A stretch of 64,000 nucleotides of DNA, from assembly GCF_028683095.1 (NCBI RefSeq), contig NZ_JAJUBC010000001.1, forward strand, positions 1 to 64,000, given 5' to 3'. The notes under the pieces are model-generated. The model saw only the letters and a list, made by a program, of their open reading frames with translations, did not search any database and was not told where the DNA came from. Shown one piece after another: positions 26,579 to 35,593 of this stretch. This DNA comes from Enterovibrio gelatinilyticus. GTDB taxonomy: Bacteria > Pseudomonadota > Gammaproteobacteria > Enterobacterales > Vibrionaceae. Made by a program: the position numbers and the translations under genes. Within the stretch, counting starts at the first letter, position 1; every line of letters begins with the position of its first letter.

Positions 26579-28384
26579 TTAGGCAGACTCATTACCCTCG
26601 TCATTTCCAATATAACGATTAAGCGATAACTCTCTATGAAACCGTATATAGGAGAGCCTCAAACTGCTACCGTCAAAGTAATCACAACGGTTATTGGACA
26701 ATTTACTTAGCTCTTTACGCAAGTCTTGAGTAATAGTTGAATATTGATTTATTTCTATCTTACCTGTATCAGATATATAGATATATCCATTTTCAAACAG
26801 CTTATCGCAAGAAGCACACTGCAACATCGCAATATTCTTTATGTCTAATTTTTCTCGAGTGCTACACAAACTTCTCTTTTTTACATGAGCTGCTATCAAT
26901 AACTCCACAGGATAAAGCTTATTACATATCTGACACTTTCCACCGTTGCTTAAAGACATGGGGTTTTGTTCAATTAAATATTTCCTTAATAAACTCTGCT
27001 CAAGCCTCAATTGACCCGCTGGTAGGTCATCAAAATCTATATCTTCTAGCTTTATATACAGAGAATTAATTTCTTCTTCGCAAGATTTTTGATTCGAAAT
27101 CGTTTCATTAATTTGTTTTCCCGTCTCGTAGATATCATCGAGTGTTTTATAAAAATCATTTCTTCTTCCCTCTCCTTCCTTGTAGTATAAAACAGGATAT
27201 GTATACAAACTTGATTTAAATGATTCTCTAAAATTCAGAACCTCTCTGTATATTCTACCAAATTCCATTGATGTAACGGGTTTACCATATTTTCTTAATT
27301 CATTAACAATTCTTATTTGAGCTTCATATAGCTCACCAGGCACATAACTTTCTAGATTTTCAATAATTTCTTTTCCTGGCTTGCGCATGACGTCGTCAAC
27401 TGACTCTAAAAGCAAAGTTCGAACACAGAATTCGTCAATTGCTTCACCTGAATCATCAATAATTTCGAGTTCATGCTCCCTCAACTGACTATTTGGCTTC
27501 GACATGAATCTATGAGTAAGCCCTCTTTTAATCGAATTTATTAGAGTGTACTTGGGGATATGGCCATTATATGCTTTGAATATGGGTAAAAGCATAGAAC
27601 TAATACGTTCGTCTCTTTGAATAAATGAAAAGTACTTTTCATCATTGAGAAGAATTAAATCAGACTGCATTCTCAATAAATCAATCTTGAATTTTTCATC
27701 AATCTCTTTATGTATGTAATTGATTTCTTCTGGTAAGTTACGGTGCCATTCAGGATTATAAAGCTTTGAAATGGGGAAAATTCCGCCCATATGTGTGGCA
27801 ATTTTCCCTGCTTGCTGAATAAGATCTTTAGTAAAATGCTTTTGGTTAGAACCTTTTTTGAAAATTATTCTAAAACCATCATGATCATAAATTTCAAAGT
27901 TTGTTTCGATGGATGCTGATTCAGCAAGCTCTGCTACCAGTGGAAAATATAAGGAACTATCAATTAATTTACTATCTATAAGATCTTGTTGAATTCGATC
28001 AGCAAAAACAGGCAAAGAATATGACCTAATTGACTCGCAGATAACTTTAATGACTTTTATTAGATCTAATAAATCCTGTCTAGCCTCTGTAAGAATGTTA
28101 TCTTCATATGTTATTCCCTGATTTAATAGCTTAAACTCCTTTGGTAAATCTACATTTTTGAACTTATGTAAAATCTGTCTAGAACGCTCTCGAGTTACTT
28201 TTCTATCTAAATTGTCAAGATTTCCAAGAGCTTCTAACGTAATTCTCCGACGTACATCAGCACCTTGAGTAAAATATTCTTTTAATATTATTGAGGCAGT
28301 GCGTTGGCCAACTCGAGGATAAAGTCTATCAATGACCTTTATGATACTACTGTGAAATGAAGCTCCGGATTTTAGATTGCTCAT
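26579..28384 (-). CDS. HNH-type protein with sigma-region-4-like N-terminus
   Basis: Unusual 601-residue protein. Near residues 40-70 the run VTRERSRQIL resembles the DNA-recognition helix of sigma-70 region 4. A long, unassigned helical middle follows. The C-terminus is a zinc-binding HNH module: CQIC, AAHVKKRSLCSTREK, then KNIAMLQCASCDKLFENGYI, with cysteine pairs and a histidine/asparagine placed as in HNH nucleases; the last histidine is replaced by aspartate. It is AT-rich, lies downstream of gajB on the same strand with a 242-base gap, and probably has its own promoter. A role in phage defence is inferred from neighbours. Confidence 0.7.
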   Translation of the reverse strand: MSNLKSGASFHSSIIKVIDRLYPRVGQRTASIILKEYFTQGADVRRRITLEALGNLDNLDRKVTRERSRQILHKFKNVDLPKEFKLLNQGITYEDNILTEARQDLLDLIKVIKVICESIRSYSLPVFADRIQQDLIDSKLIDSSLYFPLVAELAESASIETNFEIYDHDGFRIIFKKGSNQKHFTKDLIQQAGKIATHMGGIFPISKLYNPEWHRNLPEEINYIHKEIDEKFKIDLLRMQSDLILLNDEKYFSFIQRDERISSMLLPIFKAYNGHIPKYTLINSIKRGLTHRFMSKPNSQLREHELEIIDDSGEAIDEFCVRTLLLESVDDVMRKPGKEIIENLESYVPGELYEAQIRIVNELRKYGKPVTSMEFGRIYREVLNFRESFKSSLYTYPVLYYKEGEGRRNDFYKTLDDIYETGKQINETISNQKSCEEEINSLYIKLEDIDFDDLPAGQLRLEQSLLRKYLIEQNPMSLSNGGKCQICNKLYPVELLIAAHVKKRSLCSTREKLDIKNIAMLQCASCDKLFENGYIYISDTGKIEINQYSTITQDLRKELSKLSNNRCDYFDGSSLRLSYIRFHRELSLNRYIGNDEGNESA

Positions 28385-28626
28385 TTTTATAATAATCCTT
28401 ATGTGACAATTCTATCTACAAGTTTACCAATTATTCATTTAGTCCTAAATCGAGGTTATTTAACATATGGCCATACGGTTTTTCTTGCTGAAAATTTCAA
28501 TAAATCGCCATAAGCTTATCTTTCTTTAGACAGTCTATCGAAAAACTCTTGACATGAGGTTGAAAATAATTTTTCATGACCAGGTGTTGTGGAAATAAGT
28601 TAATAAACTGTTTTTGGTTAATATTA

Positions 28627-30078
28627 TCACCCATCTGATTTTTCTTCAGTTTTGTGGTTTGGATGATTTGGATCTAACTCTTCAAACCCAATAGATTTAA
28701 GACTATTAACAATGTCTTCATGCTTATATTTTTTACCAAGCAAATCCATGTCTACAGCAATGACTAGCTCAGATTCTGCACGAGTTAATGCGACATAAAC
28801 CATATTCCAAGTCTTGTTGAATTTTTCGACTTCATCTTGCATTAAGTACTTGAAAATCGGCGGTGTTAAGATTAGTACACACACCTCAGACTCTAAGCCC
28901 TTGGTTATTTGGATGCTGCTGATTGCGTACTTGGCTGAATTATCTTTGGATGAACTGTATTGTTCTGCTGATCGACAAAGCTTCTTGAATAGTTCTTTTT
29001 CGTACGGAATCTCTAGCTTATTAAGAAATAAACGTATTGATGTATTGTTGTCATTGTTGGTTAACAAGGTTGCAAAATAGCGCTGCAATGAGTATATGAC
29101 CACACCTTCTTCGTATTCAGGAAACTTCACTGTAAGTGCCTCTTCTACCTCTGGGTCAAATTCGGGGAGAGATCCCGCTTTCTTGGTTGAGTAATTACCT
29201 TCTTTTCTGAATATGCTAACTAAGCTTCCATTCTTAATGTGATGACAGAGCACTTGGTCGTAATGCTCATCTTCAGAACAGATGTAAGTTAGGCGTCCTT
29301 CGACTTCAGACAAGCTAGTTTGCGCTTGGCCTTTGGGACAGAAGTTATTTGATAGATCAAGAATTCTCTGAGGAACCCTACGAGAAGTCGTAATATTCGG
29401 CAGTACTTTAACTTTTTCGTTGGCTTTGTTCGCAGCTAACCAGACTTTGAAAGATTTTGGATAATCTATTGCTTGCTTTGGATCGCCCACCATGTAGATG
29501 TCAACCGAATTCTCGCCGATTTGTTGAAAAGCTCTGAGAGCAATTTCATCAAGATCCTGAGCTTCGTCGAGGAAAATCTTATCAATAGCGCTACTTAGGA
29601 TTTTGTGTACTTTCCTAACTTTAGATTTTTTCTTCTGGCTGCTGTGTTTGGAGTAGTTTTGATCTACAACTCTCCATGCAGCGGCATATGTTTCGTCAAC
29701 GTGAATAACACCTTTCTTCTTTAGTCTACTAATGGTGCTTGCAGTTTCTCTTTTCTTTTGTTCTTCAGTTTTTCCAGGAGGAAAGTTTGAGAACGTTTTG
29801 CAGCGAGAGGAGGTAGTATGCATCTCATTTAGGACGAATGGAGAGTAAGGGTAAATGATCTCATTCAAAAGAAACGCATGAACTGTACAAACCACGATAT
29901 TTTCTGGCAGAGATCCAAATCGATTGATAATCGCCTGTGAGATGTTCTTTGCAGCATTGTTGGTATAAGTGATGGCAAAGATCTTTTTATGCGATGTTGG
30001 GTCGTAGTGTGCGATGATCTTCTCTGCCAGGCCATAAGTCTTACCTGCACCTGCACCTGCTATTTGAACTTCAATCAT
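28627..30078 (-). CDS. gajB: GajB-like UvrD-family helicase (Gabija)
   Basis: Helicase subunit of a Gabija-type anti-phage pair. Superfamily 1 motifs: Walker A AGAGAGKTYG (about residue 8-15), motif Ia ITYTNNAAKN, motif II FLDEAQDLDE, motif III GDPKQAIDYP, motif V ITKGLESEVCVLI and motif VI VYVALTRAESELV. At 483 residues it is shorter than UvrD, as GajB is. The ATG overlaps the gajA stop by four bases, so the two are coupled. In characterised systems GajB activates after GajA cleavage or DNA-end exposure. Confidence 0.88.
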   Translation of the reverse strand: MIEVQIAGAGAGKTYGLAEKIIAHYDPTSHKKIFAITYTNNAAKNISQAIINRFGSLPENIVVCTVHAFLLNEIIYPYSPFVLNEMHTTSSRCKTFSNFPPGKTEEQKKRETASTISRLKKKGVIHVDETYAAAWRVVDQNYSKHSSQKKKSKVRKVHKILSSAIDKIFLDEAQDLDEIALRAFQQIGENSVDIYMVGDPKQAIDYPKSFKVWLAANKANEKVKVLPNITTSRRVPQRILDLSNNFCPKGQAQTSLSEVEGRLTYICSEDEHYDQVLCHHIKNGSLVSIFRKEGNYSTKKAGSLPEFDPEVEEALTVKFPEYEEGVVIYSLQRYFATLLTNNDNNTSIRLFLNKLEIPYEKELFKKLCRSAEQYSSSKDNSAKYAISSIQITKGLESEVCVLILTPPIFKYLMQDEVEKFNKTWNMVYVALTRAESELVIAVDMDLLGKKYKHEDIVNSLKSIGFEELDPNHPNHKTEEKSDG

Positions 30079-31784
30079 TTCATGAAATCCAAAGCTTCTT
30101 GGATATGTTTGGGTAGTTTGATCGGGTCTTCGTTATTTTCGTCTAAGATCGAGTCGGCAATCTTAAGCATCCTTTCGGCTTTATTTTTCTTTAGAAACTC
30201 GGCCATTTGTTTAGAGGTTTGGTAGCTCTTTTTGAACAGTGTGTTTAAACGGTCAAGGTTCCCATCCGCCTCTGCAAGATCATCTTCGAGCGTATATTTG
30301 GTAGTGGTTCTTACTCGAATGTTATCATTATCTGTATCATATTTTTCATGTTTATTCTTGGTAGTATCATTCTCATCATAATCTCGAATGATACTTAGTC
30401 TCTTCTTAGTATTACCTTTGTTGACTTGTAACCAGACGTCCATGAATGTCGTGAAGCCTGTTTGCTCGATAGATATTACTTCAAGGCTGCTAACGTTTTT
30501 ATTATCACGGTAGAGTATAGCGTTGATCAACATTTCTTCGGTGGTACCTTCAACGAGCACGGTCTTGTTGCTCAGTAGTAGTTTCAGTATGTCGAAGTTT
30601 GGTCGTTTTCGAAGGTAGTTCGTGAGCTGCTTCTTACTATCAGTTAGATGGATCGCATCGTTTCCAGATAAAACGATCACGTTAGTTAGCTCAAGTTTAT
30701 TGATGACCTGTGGGCTATGGGAGCTAATGAGTGTTTGTAGAGATGATCCACCTTTTTGCGTACTTTTATATATGAAGTCAGTAGCGAAGCGCAGGTTGTT
30801 CACGCTTAGGTGCGCTTCAGGTTCTTCGATGCAACAAAGGTTGAGAGCATTCTTGTTGCCTTTAAAAAACTCAAATAGCAGGTAGATATATACGAGGTTA
30901 CGATACCCAAGGCCACGCTGGTATAAGTAGCTTTCACCAGACTTCAGGGTGATATTGGACAGGATGCTTTTTAAGTTTGGTAAGTTGGGAATACATTCAA
31001 GCTTATCTACAATCTCGTCGAAGAAGTTTTCAAAGTCAGGGTCAGGAGTGACGATCTTCTCGAAAGTCTCGGTGTTTTCTATGGCATCAAAGAATGATGA
31101 GTACGCGCTATTGATTTTGGCCTTGTCAGCATCCACGAGCGAAGAGATCAGCATCTTAGTCAGAATGTCGTTTGATTTCTGAGTATTACTCTCAGCAAAA
31201 TCGTCACGTTCGGCGTTAATCGAGTTGATAGATATCAGTCTTAGATCAGAATAGCTGACCTTTAACCCATTATTGCTTTGCGTTACGTCGTAGTCGTACA
31301 GCTCAATTGGAAGGTTGAACCAACGAGTATCTTTGATGTCCTCAATGCCTTCGAGTAGATCCTTGGCTGTCTTTACAAAGAGATCTGCATCTTTGGGTCT
31401 GAAGTCGTAGCGAATCTTATAGCTATCGTCGGCTTCCTCTCCGATTATCCACTTTCCAACAACGCCTTCTTCAATTATGTTCTTTGGCTCAGTGAACTCT
31501 ACCTCAATTCGAACCTTTGGAATCAAGGCCTTGATTTCATCATCTTCCTTGTCGTCCATGATTGCTTGGTAAAAGTCTTTGATAGCTTCCCGATTGATAT
31601 CTGATACTGAGAGACGTTTATTATTGAAGCTAATATCATTGCTGTTAAGAGGCAGGGTAAGTGCGCTAAAAAGGTTGGTTTTGCCTGCTTCATTTTCACC
31701 AATAATTAGGCTTAGCGGTGAAAGTTTAATCTCAAATTTTTTGAAGGCTCGGTAGTTTTCAATTTCGACCGTACGAATGTACAT
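30075..31784 (-). CDS. gajA: GajA-like OLD-family ATPase/nuclease (Gabija)
   Basis: Endonuclease subunit of Gabija, an OLD-family protein with an ABC-type ATPase domain and a Toprim nuclease. Walker A GENEAGKTN (residues 29-37), Walker B-like CIEEPEAHL, Toprim glutamates in VLVEGTTEEML and an acidic IIRDYDENDT. 569 residues, the expected size. GGAG stands before the ATG. GajA homologues form a tetramer and nick or cut phage DNA when nucleotide levels fall. Pairing with an overlapping helicase gene supports Gabija over a lone OLD protein. Confidence 0.9.
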   Translation of the reverse strand: MYIRTVEIENYRAFKKFEIKLSPLSLIIGENEAGKTNLFSALTLPLNSNDISFNNKRLSVSDINREAIKDFYQAIMDDKEDDEIKALIPKVRIEVEFTEPKNIIEEGVVGKWIIGEEADDSYKIRYDFRPKDADLFVKTAKDLLEGIEDIKDTRWFNLPIELYDYDVTQSNNGLKVSYSDLRLISINSINAERDDFAESNTQKSNDILTKMLISSLVDADKAKINSAYSSFFDAIENTETFEKIVTPDPDFENFFDEIVDKLECIPNLPNLKSILSNITLKSGESYLYQRGLGYRNLVYIYLLFEFFKGNKNALNLCCIEEPEAHLSVNNLRFATDFIYKSTQKGGSSLQTLISSHSPQVINKLELTNVIVLSGNDAIHLTDSKKQLTNYLRKRPNFDILKLLLSNKTVLVEGTTEEMLINAILYRDNKNVSSLEVISIEQTGFTTFMDVWLQVNKGNTKKRLSIIRDYDENDTTKNKHEKYDTDNDNIRVRTTTKYTLEDDLAEADGNLDRLNTLFKKSYQTSKQMAEFLKKNKAERMLKIADSILDENNEDPIKLPKHIQEALDFMK

Positions 31785-31828
31785 TTATGCTCCAACAACA
31801 GTGTATTAGGTGACAAAATGGCGGAGTG

Positions 31829-31910
31829 ATACACTATTTTTTGTCTAAATTCTTCGGCGAAAATATATCACAAAGTGTATAAAGCAAGACTTGATTTTGA
31901 TCTCGTCTAG
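31829..31910. repeat. Cassette-boundary repeat, copy A (degenerate)
   Basis: In the plus frame it reads KIYHKVYKARLDFDLV followed by a stop, aligning with the translated copies B and C (YHEVHKGRHDLDRVY). Nucleotide identity is lower than between B and C. It sits next to the start of gajA. Confidence 0.55.
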
Positions 31911-32110
31911 TGACTTATCGAACACTATTCATACGCGGCGCAGACGAAGATTGTCCTAATAACAGGTCGACAGCAGTATTCACACTGTCACTTTGCATAA
32001 CATTAACTAAGGCAAGCTAACGAAAACTAAGCGTTAGTGATCTTTTACTCTAAATGAGAAAGGGGCAAAAGCTACTTACGCTACCGCCCTTTGCTTATCG
32101 GGACGCAACA

Positions 32111-32232
32111 CGCCATTACTGCCTAAAATTTCTAGCGGCAATGTACCATGAAGTGCATAAGGGTAGGCATGATTTAGATCGTGTTTACGGTGCTGGTGGG
32201 GAGGGGGTTATTCAAAGAAATTAGGCGGTTGT
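32111..32232. repeat. Cassette-boundary repeat, copy B
   Basis: Shares an identical 47-base run with copy C (here 32157-32203, there 33057-33103) with similar flanks. The plus-strand frame reads HYCLKFLAAMYHEVHKGRHD; the minus strand is also open, so the coding strand is unknown. Lies downstream of the 189-residue membrane protein gene. Confidence 0.75.
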
Positions 32233-32325
32233 GATATGAGAGCTGTTTAGGGGGGAGAGGGTGCAGGTGCTTTTCAAAAAGCGTGAGAAGCGATGACTCT
32301 CAGTTAATCTGAAGAGAGTAGAGCG

Positions 32326-32355
32326 AATAAAGTGTCGGCTGCGCGACACTTTATT
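32326..32355. terminator. Hairpin downstream of the membrane protein gene
   Basis: Perfect 12-bp arms AATAAAGTGTCG/CGACACTTTATT with a six-base loop, 20 bases beyond the stop of the minus-strand gene at 32376. U tract is weak, so a terminator is probable rather than certain. Confidence 0.6.
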
Positions 32356-32375
32356 CTAGTGCTCAAAACTTCCGA

Positions 32376-32945
32376 CTACATATCTCTCAATGCAGTAATT
32401 AGTTTGGTAAAAGTAAATGAAGCGCTAGGGGGCTCTGAAAGCGTCAAAGCTTGGTTTGCACTTACCTCATTTTCATCTTTAATCTTTCTGTCTAAAGCCA
32501 AAAGTTGCTCAATTACTTGCTGCGCTACCAGTGGCGAATCCTCTGTTGATAATAGATTGATTGTCTCGGTAGTAAGTTTGAACGAACTTTCACTGCCAAC
32601 CCATGAGATTCCGGCTGTTCCGTTTAAAGCAACTCCTGTTTTCCAAGTGACATTCTCAGGGTTCTTTTCGGATGCCATGCTTTCCTTAATTTTGTCGGCT
32701 ACGTAACTCAAAGTACCTGACCAAAGGATTTTGTCATTAAGTATAACTTCGGCTTCAGAAAAGGTTCGTTGCTCACTAATTACACCAATTTTCTTGTAAC
32801 CACCATCAAAGTTAACAGTTGCGTAATCTTGTTTTGGCTGATCAAAAGAGCCCATCGCAAACAATGCAGTAACACAAATTGTTATGGTGATGATGATTGA
32901 TGCGATTGGAGCAGTAATTAATTGCTTGGGACTTTCAGTACTCAT
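32376..32945 (-). CDS. Hypothetical single-pass membrane protein
   Basis: Unrecognised 189-residue protein from the ATG at 32945, preceded by AGGAAAG. One N-terminal transmembrane segment (IASIIITITICVTALFAMG) is followed by a soluble domain, probably periplasmic, mixing strand-like and helical segments (KKIGVISEQRTFSEAEVILN). It lies in a cassette bounded by repeat copies B and C. An immunity or defence accessory role is possible but unsupported. Confidence 0.6.
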   Translation of the reverse strand: MSTESPKQLITAPIASIIITITICVTALFAMGSFDQPKQDYATVNFDGGYKKIGVISEQRTFSEAEVILNDKILWSGTLSYVADKIKESMASEKNPENVTWKTGVALNGTAGISWVGSESSFKLTTETINLLSTEDSPLVAQQVIEQLLALDRKIKDENEVSANQALTLSEPPSASFTFTKLITALRDM

Positions 32946-33020
32946 ATGACTTCTTTCCTGTATTAAAATGTGAATGAGATCTACTGCGCAAAGGAATCCA
33001 GACACTTTCGGCATTCGATA

Positions 33021-33140
33021 TGTCATTACTGTCTAAGTTTGACGGCGAGAATTTATCATGAAGTGCATAAGGGTAGGCATGATTTAGATCGTGTTTACGG
33101 TGCGGGTGGGGAGGTTTTATTCAAGAAAATTAGATGGTTG
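33021..33140. repeat. Cassette-boundary repeat, copy C
   Basis: Nearly identical to copy B over the 47-base core and similar on both flanks. The plus frame reads IYHEVHKGRHDLDRVYG then VLFKKIRWLHGERV to a stop. It separates the membrane protein gene from the zinc-binding protein gene. Confidence 0.75.
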
Positions 33141-33170
33141 CACGGTGAGAGGGTTTGATTGGTATTGGTA

Positions 33171-33683
33171 TTAACAATTAAAACTTCGCTCAATTCTTTG
33201 AACGACCAATTCCCTCACTTTGGCTGAAAGAAAGTGTGAGGGGATGTATCTAAGGCAATAAGAGCGACGCGTTGGCCGAGACGTTTGCTTGATGTAATTC
33301 AGAATCGCCTCTGCGTGCTCTTTGTCCCATGCCCACAGCAATTTACCTCGGATTTCCCATTGCCAATATGCATCAATTGGCCAGTTCAATTTATGCTTTC
33401 TATTTGAGTGGCAATGAGAACATAGAACTAAACCATTCGTAAGCAGTGGGTAACCGGCATAACCAGAGTCACCACCACTTCTTAGAAACTGGCTGGAGCC
33501 TGATGGAGGCTTCCAGCTTATTTTAGAAGGAAACCTTTCGAGAACTCGCCAGCTGCCCCATCTATGAACCGGTCTTGTCTCATCAGGGTGAATCTTCCGG
33601 CTCGATAAGAACTTAAACGGTTCTTCGAATTTAGATAGCTCACCACAATCAGGGCACTTTATGTCTATTGGCTTGTCATTCAT
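33171..33683 (-). CDS. Hypothetical zinc-binding protein
   Basis: A 170-residue protein with a CPDCG knuckle at residues 10-14 and a second CSHCHSNRKHK near residue 90, spaced like a treble clef or a divergent HNH module (the LVLCSHCHS core is HNH-like). The C-terminal third is arginine-rich. Basic overall, so nucleic-acid binding is possible. Not recognised beyond this; it sits in the third cassette next to repeat C. Confidence 0.55.
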   Translation of the reverse strand: MNDKPIDIKCPDCGELSKFEEPFKFLSSRKIHPDETRPVHRWGSWRVLERFPSKISWKPPSGSSQFLRSGGDSGYAGYPLLTNGLVLCSHCHSNRKHKLNWPIDAYWQWEIRGKLLWAWDKEHAEAILNYIKQTSRPTRRSYCLRYIPSHFLSAKVRELVVQRIERSFNC

Positions 33684-33789
33684 TCGGTGCTCAAGTTTGT
33701 ATTGTTGTTCATGGAGGACAGCTTACGCGAGTAAAGGATGCACAGCAAAGGAGGCAATCTAAGGCCGTGACTTGGATTAAACTCTTACT

Positions 33790-33917
33790 CGTTCCTGATG
33801 GAGCGGAAAATATGGAATACTTCTTGGAGGTTTTTATCGTCAATCAATTGCTTGAAGACATTGGAAATATAGGCTGCCAGCGGATTATTGATTACGCCAT
33901 TAAGGATGTTTAAGCTC
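33790..33917 (+). pseudogene. Truncated duplicate of the small acidic immunity-like gene
   Basis: About 127 bases with only about six differences from 35409-35536, covering the last ~40 codons (PDGAENMEYFLEVFIVNQLL to the stop). The 5' half is missing and replaced by unrelated sequence that keeps an open frame from 33668. It is a 3' remnant of the gene at 35287. Confidence 0.7.
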
Positions 33918-34187
33918 AAACTTGGTCCGTAGCGAAAGTGACGTAAAAAGTATCTTTGAGTGTTTTTGGGCGCCTTTCAATGTAAGCATCGATATGAGTC
34001 CAACAGTCAGTTATCGAGAGTAGATTCTGATGGGCAACCAACATGTCGTTAACTGCTGAGCCCGTAACTACCCAGCAGTCTTATGTATAGGGAAATTTGA
34101 ACTCCACATAATTTACAGACGATATTGTTCCGACACGGATGTGTGAGTGGAGTCCTGAATAATAGGAAAGGTGAAGAGAATATATTT

Positions 34188-34610
34188 ATGAACGCTAGTT
34201 ACAGCAAAATGCTTGGCCTGACTTACGAAGAGCTGTTGAAAAACAGTGCGTTTTTGTCAGCAATTGGTGGGAATGTACCGGAGAAAATATCAAAGGACTC
34301 GAAGAACTTTCATGTTTTGTCCCCATCAAAGAATATCTCATTCACCTTTGGTAATGATACCAGGTCTCTAAAATTTGCCTCTTTGTCACCTGACTCAAAC
34401 GGTTGCTTTGCTTTTGGCTTAACAACGGAAATGAATGAGCAGCGGGCTACAGCAATGTTTGGCAAACCTCTTGAAGGTAGACCCGCGCAAAAAGTGCCTC
34501 TGCTAGGTCAGGTTGGAGCCTGGGGGACGCATGTTGTGGAAGGTTGTAAGCTTATGTTGATGTACTCAGCAGATACGGGCAATCTCGAGGTAGTGCGCTT
34601 TACGCTTTAA
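34188..34610 (+). CDS. Immunity-like hypothetical protein, paralogue 1
   Basis: A 140-residue soluble protein. It shares its layout with the 35594-36028 protein: an N-terminal YSKMLGLTYEELLKNS segment, GGNVP near residue 30, then a C-terminal FGKPLEGRPAQKVPLLGQVG and GAW. Each paralogue follows a copy of the small acidic protein gene. Paired small, fast-diverging, soluble genes of this type often encode immunity proteins against secreted toxins, but no toxin is visible. ATG at 34188 has a GAAGAG-type ribosome site 9 bases upstream. Confidence 0.55.
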   Translation: MNASYSKMLGLTYEELLKNSAFLSAIGGNVPEKISKDSKNFHVLSPSKNISFTFGNDTRSLKFASLSPDSNGCFAFGLTTEMNEQRATAMFGKPLEGRPAQKVPLLGQVGAWGTHVVEGCKLMLMYSADTGNLEVVRFTL

Positions 34611-34661
34611 AGGGTAGAATCTGGCGTTCAAATGATAAACCGCGTGAACCTCACCAAAACG

Positions 34662-34776
34662 GCGCTATTTTCTTCTAATAATACATAACCTCGGCCTTTA
34701 AACAGGGCGAGGTTTTTTTATGCTCAATCTAACCCGCCACTGCGCGGTTTTTTTTGTACCTGAATTTTGAGCAGTG
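34662..34776. repeat. Duplicated segment with tandem terminators, copy 1
   Basis: A ~115-base block matches 36074-36194 closely. It contains two hairpins, CCTCGGCC...GGGCGAGG and CCGCCACTGCGCGG, each followed by a T run of 6 or more. It precedes the phage endolysin fragment in both places. Confidence 0.7.
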
Positions 34777-34953
34777 ATGGCTATGGCTTATCGACCCGGC
34801 AAACGTTCTTCCACACGATTAGTGCCAGTTCACGCAGGTATGGTGCGAGTGGTTAAGCGAGCCATACAGATTACCCCTGTTAATTTTGCCATCTTGACGA
34901 ATTGTGCGTACGACAGCGACTTCCGCTCAACAAAGCCGCCAAAAGGAAAGTAG
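34777..34953 (+). pseudogene. Fragment of a phage M15-type endolysin, copy 1
   Basis: 58 codons from ATG. The first ~36 residues (LVPVHAGMVRVVKRAIQITP, then VNFAIL) match the start of M15-family L-alanyl-D-glutamate peptidases of phages, but the catalytic part is absent and the frame ends in foreign sequence. Comparable fragment at 36195. Confidence 0.6.
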
Positions 34954-35282
34954 ACCAGGCTGCCGTCTTTGAGGAGCGCAGGAAGATTCTCGCAACGGGA
35001 CACTTGATTTATGCGGTAAGGCAACGGAATATTCCGGCCATCAAGCTGCTTTTAGATAATGGTGCAAAGTCACTTATTAATCATCAAAGTGTACGTGGAA
35101 CATCAGCGCTCAGTATGGTGTTTGACAGTAAGCCGTATTCCACGGAAATTGTTGCAACGTTACTCGAAGCTGGCGCTGATCCCGATATTAACCCCGAAGG
35201 TGGCAACTCTTTTAGGAATTCAGTTTCGATATTGGCTGATATGCCACCGGAGATACCAGAGTTGTTGGTGAATCGTGAGTAA
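34902..35282 (+). CDS. Ankyrin-repeat protein, probably 5'-truncated
   Basis: About 126 residues with two ankyrin-type repeats: LIYAVRQRNIPAIKLLLDNG and VATLLEAGADPDINPEGG. There is no ATG near the front, only a TTG at 34902 that overlaps the endolysin fragment, and a stop shortly upstream. The original N-terminus (perhaps a signal peptide) was probably lost. Ankyrin proteins in such arrays often act as immunity proteins. Its end meets the start of the next small gene. Confidence 0.55.
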   Translation: MCVRQRLPLNKAAKRKVDQAAVFEERRKILATGHLIYAVRQRNIPAIKLLLDNGAKSLINHQSVRGTSALSMVFDSKPYSTEIVATLLEAGADPDINPEGGNSFRNSVSILADMPPEIPELLVNRE

Positions 35283-35286
35283 AAGA

Positions 35287-35532
35287 ATGACTTTATCTGA
35301 CGTTATTAAGAATATTGCCAGTATAGATGCAGATATGACTATCTACGCCAAGACGCCCTGGCTAGAGGATTCTCCTGCATTTGTCGATTACGAACCAGAT
35401 GACGGGAGCGTTCCTGATGGAGCGGAAAATATGGAATACTTCTTGGAAGTATTTATCGTCAATCAATTGCTTGAAGACATTGGAAATGCAGACTGCCAGC
35501 GGATTATTGATTACGCCATTAATGATGTTTAA
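35287..35532 (+). CDS. Small acidic immunity-like protein
   Basis: An 81-residue acidic protein (ATG at 35287; a GTG four codons earlier overlaps the ankyrin stop). Features include MTLSDVIKNIASIDADMTIY, then PWLEDSPAFVDYEPDDGS and a helical ENMEYFLEVFIVNQLLEDIG. Its look resembles the DUF7716-type small proteins found near toxins, by recall. A truncated copy lies at 33790. Directly upstream of paralogue 2. Confidence 0.55.
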   Translation: MTLSDVIKNIASIDADMTIYAKTPWLEDSPAFVDYEPDDGSVPDGAENMEYFLEVFIVNQLLEDIGNADCQRIIDYAINDV

Positions 35533-35593
35533 GCTCTGAATTCGCCGAAGCAAAAAAACACATAAATATACACAAAGAAAACGGATTGTATTG

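Larger units (their letters stand above)
31785..32375. other. Gene-free stretch between gajA and the next cassette
   Basis: About 590 bases with no convincing gene. It holds repeat copies A and B and a hairpin at 32326-32355. The gajA promoter should be in the first 100 bases. Confidence 0.5.

Noticed and set aside
32970-33158. 62-residue plus-strand frame containing the repeat C
   Set aside because: It is the repeat read on one strand, opens without a ribosome site, and the other strand is also open.
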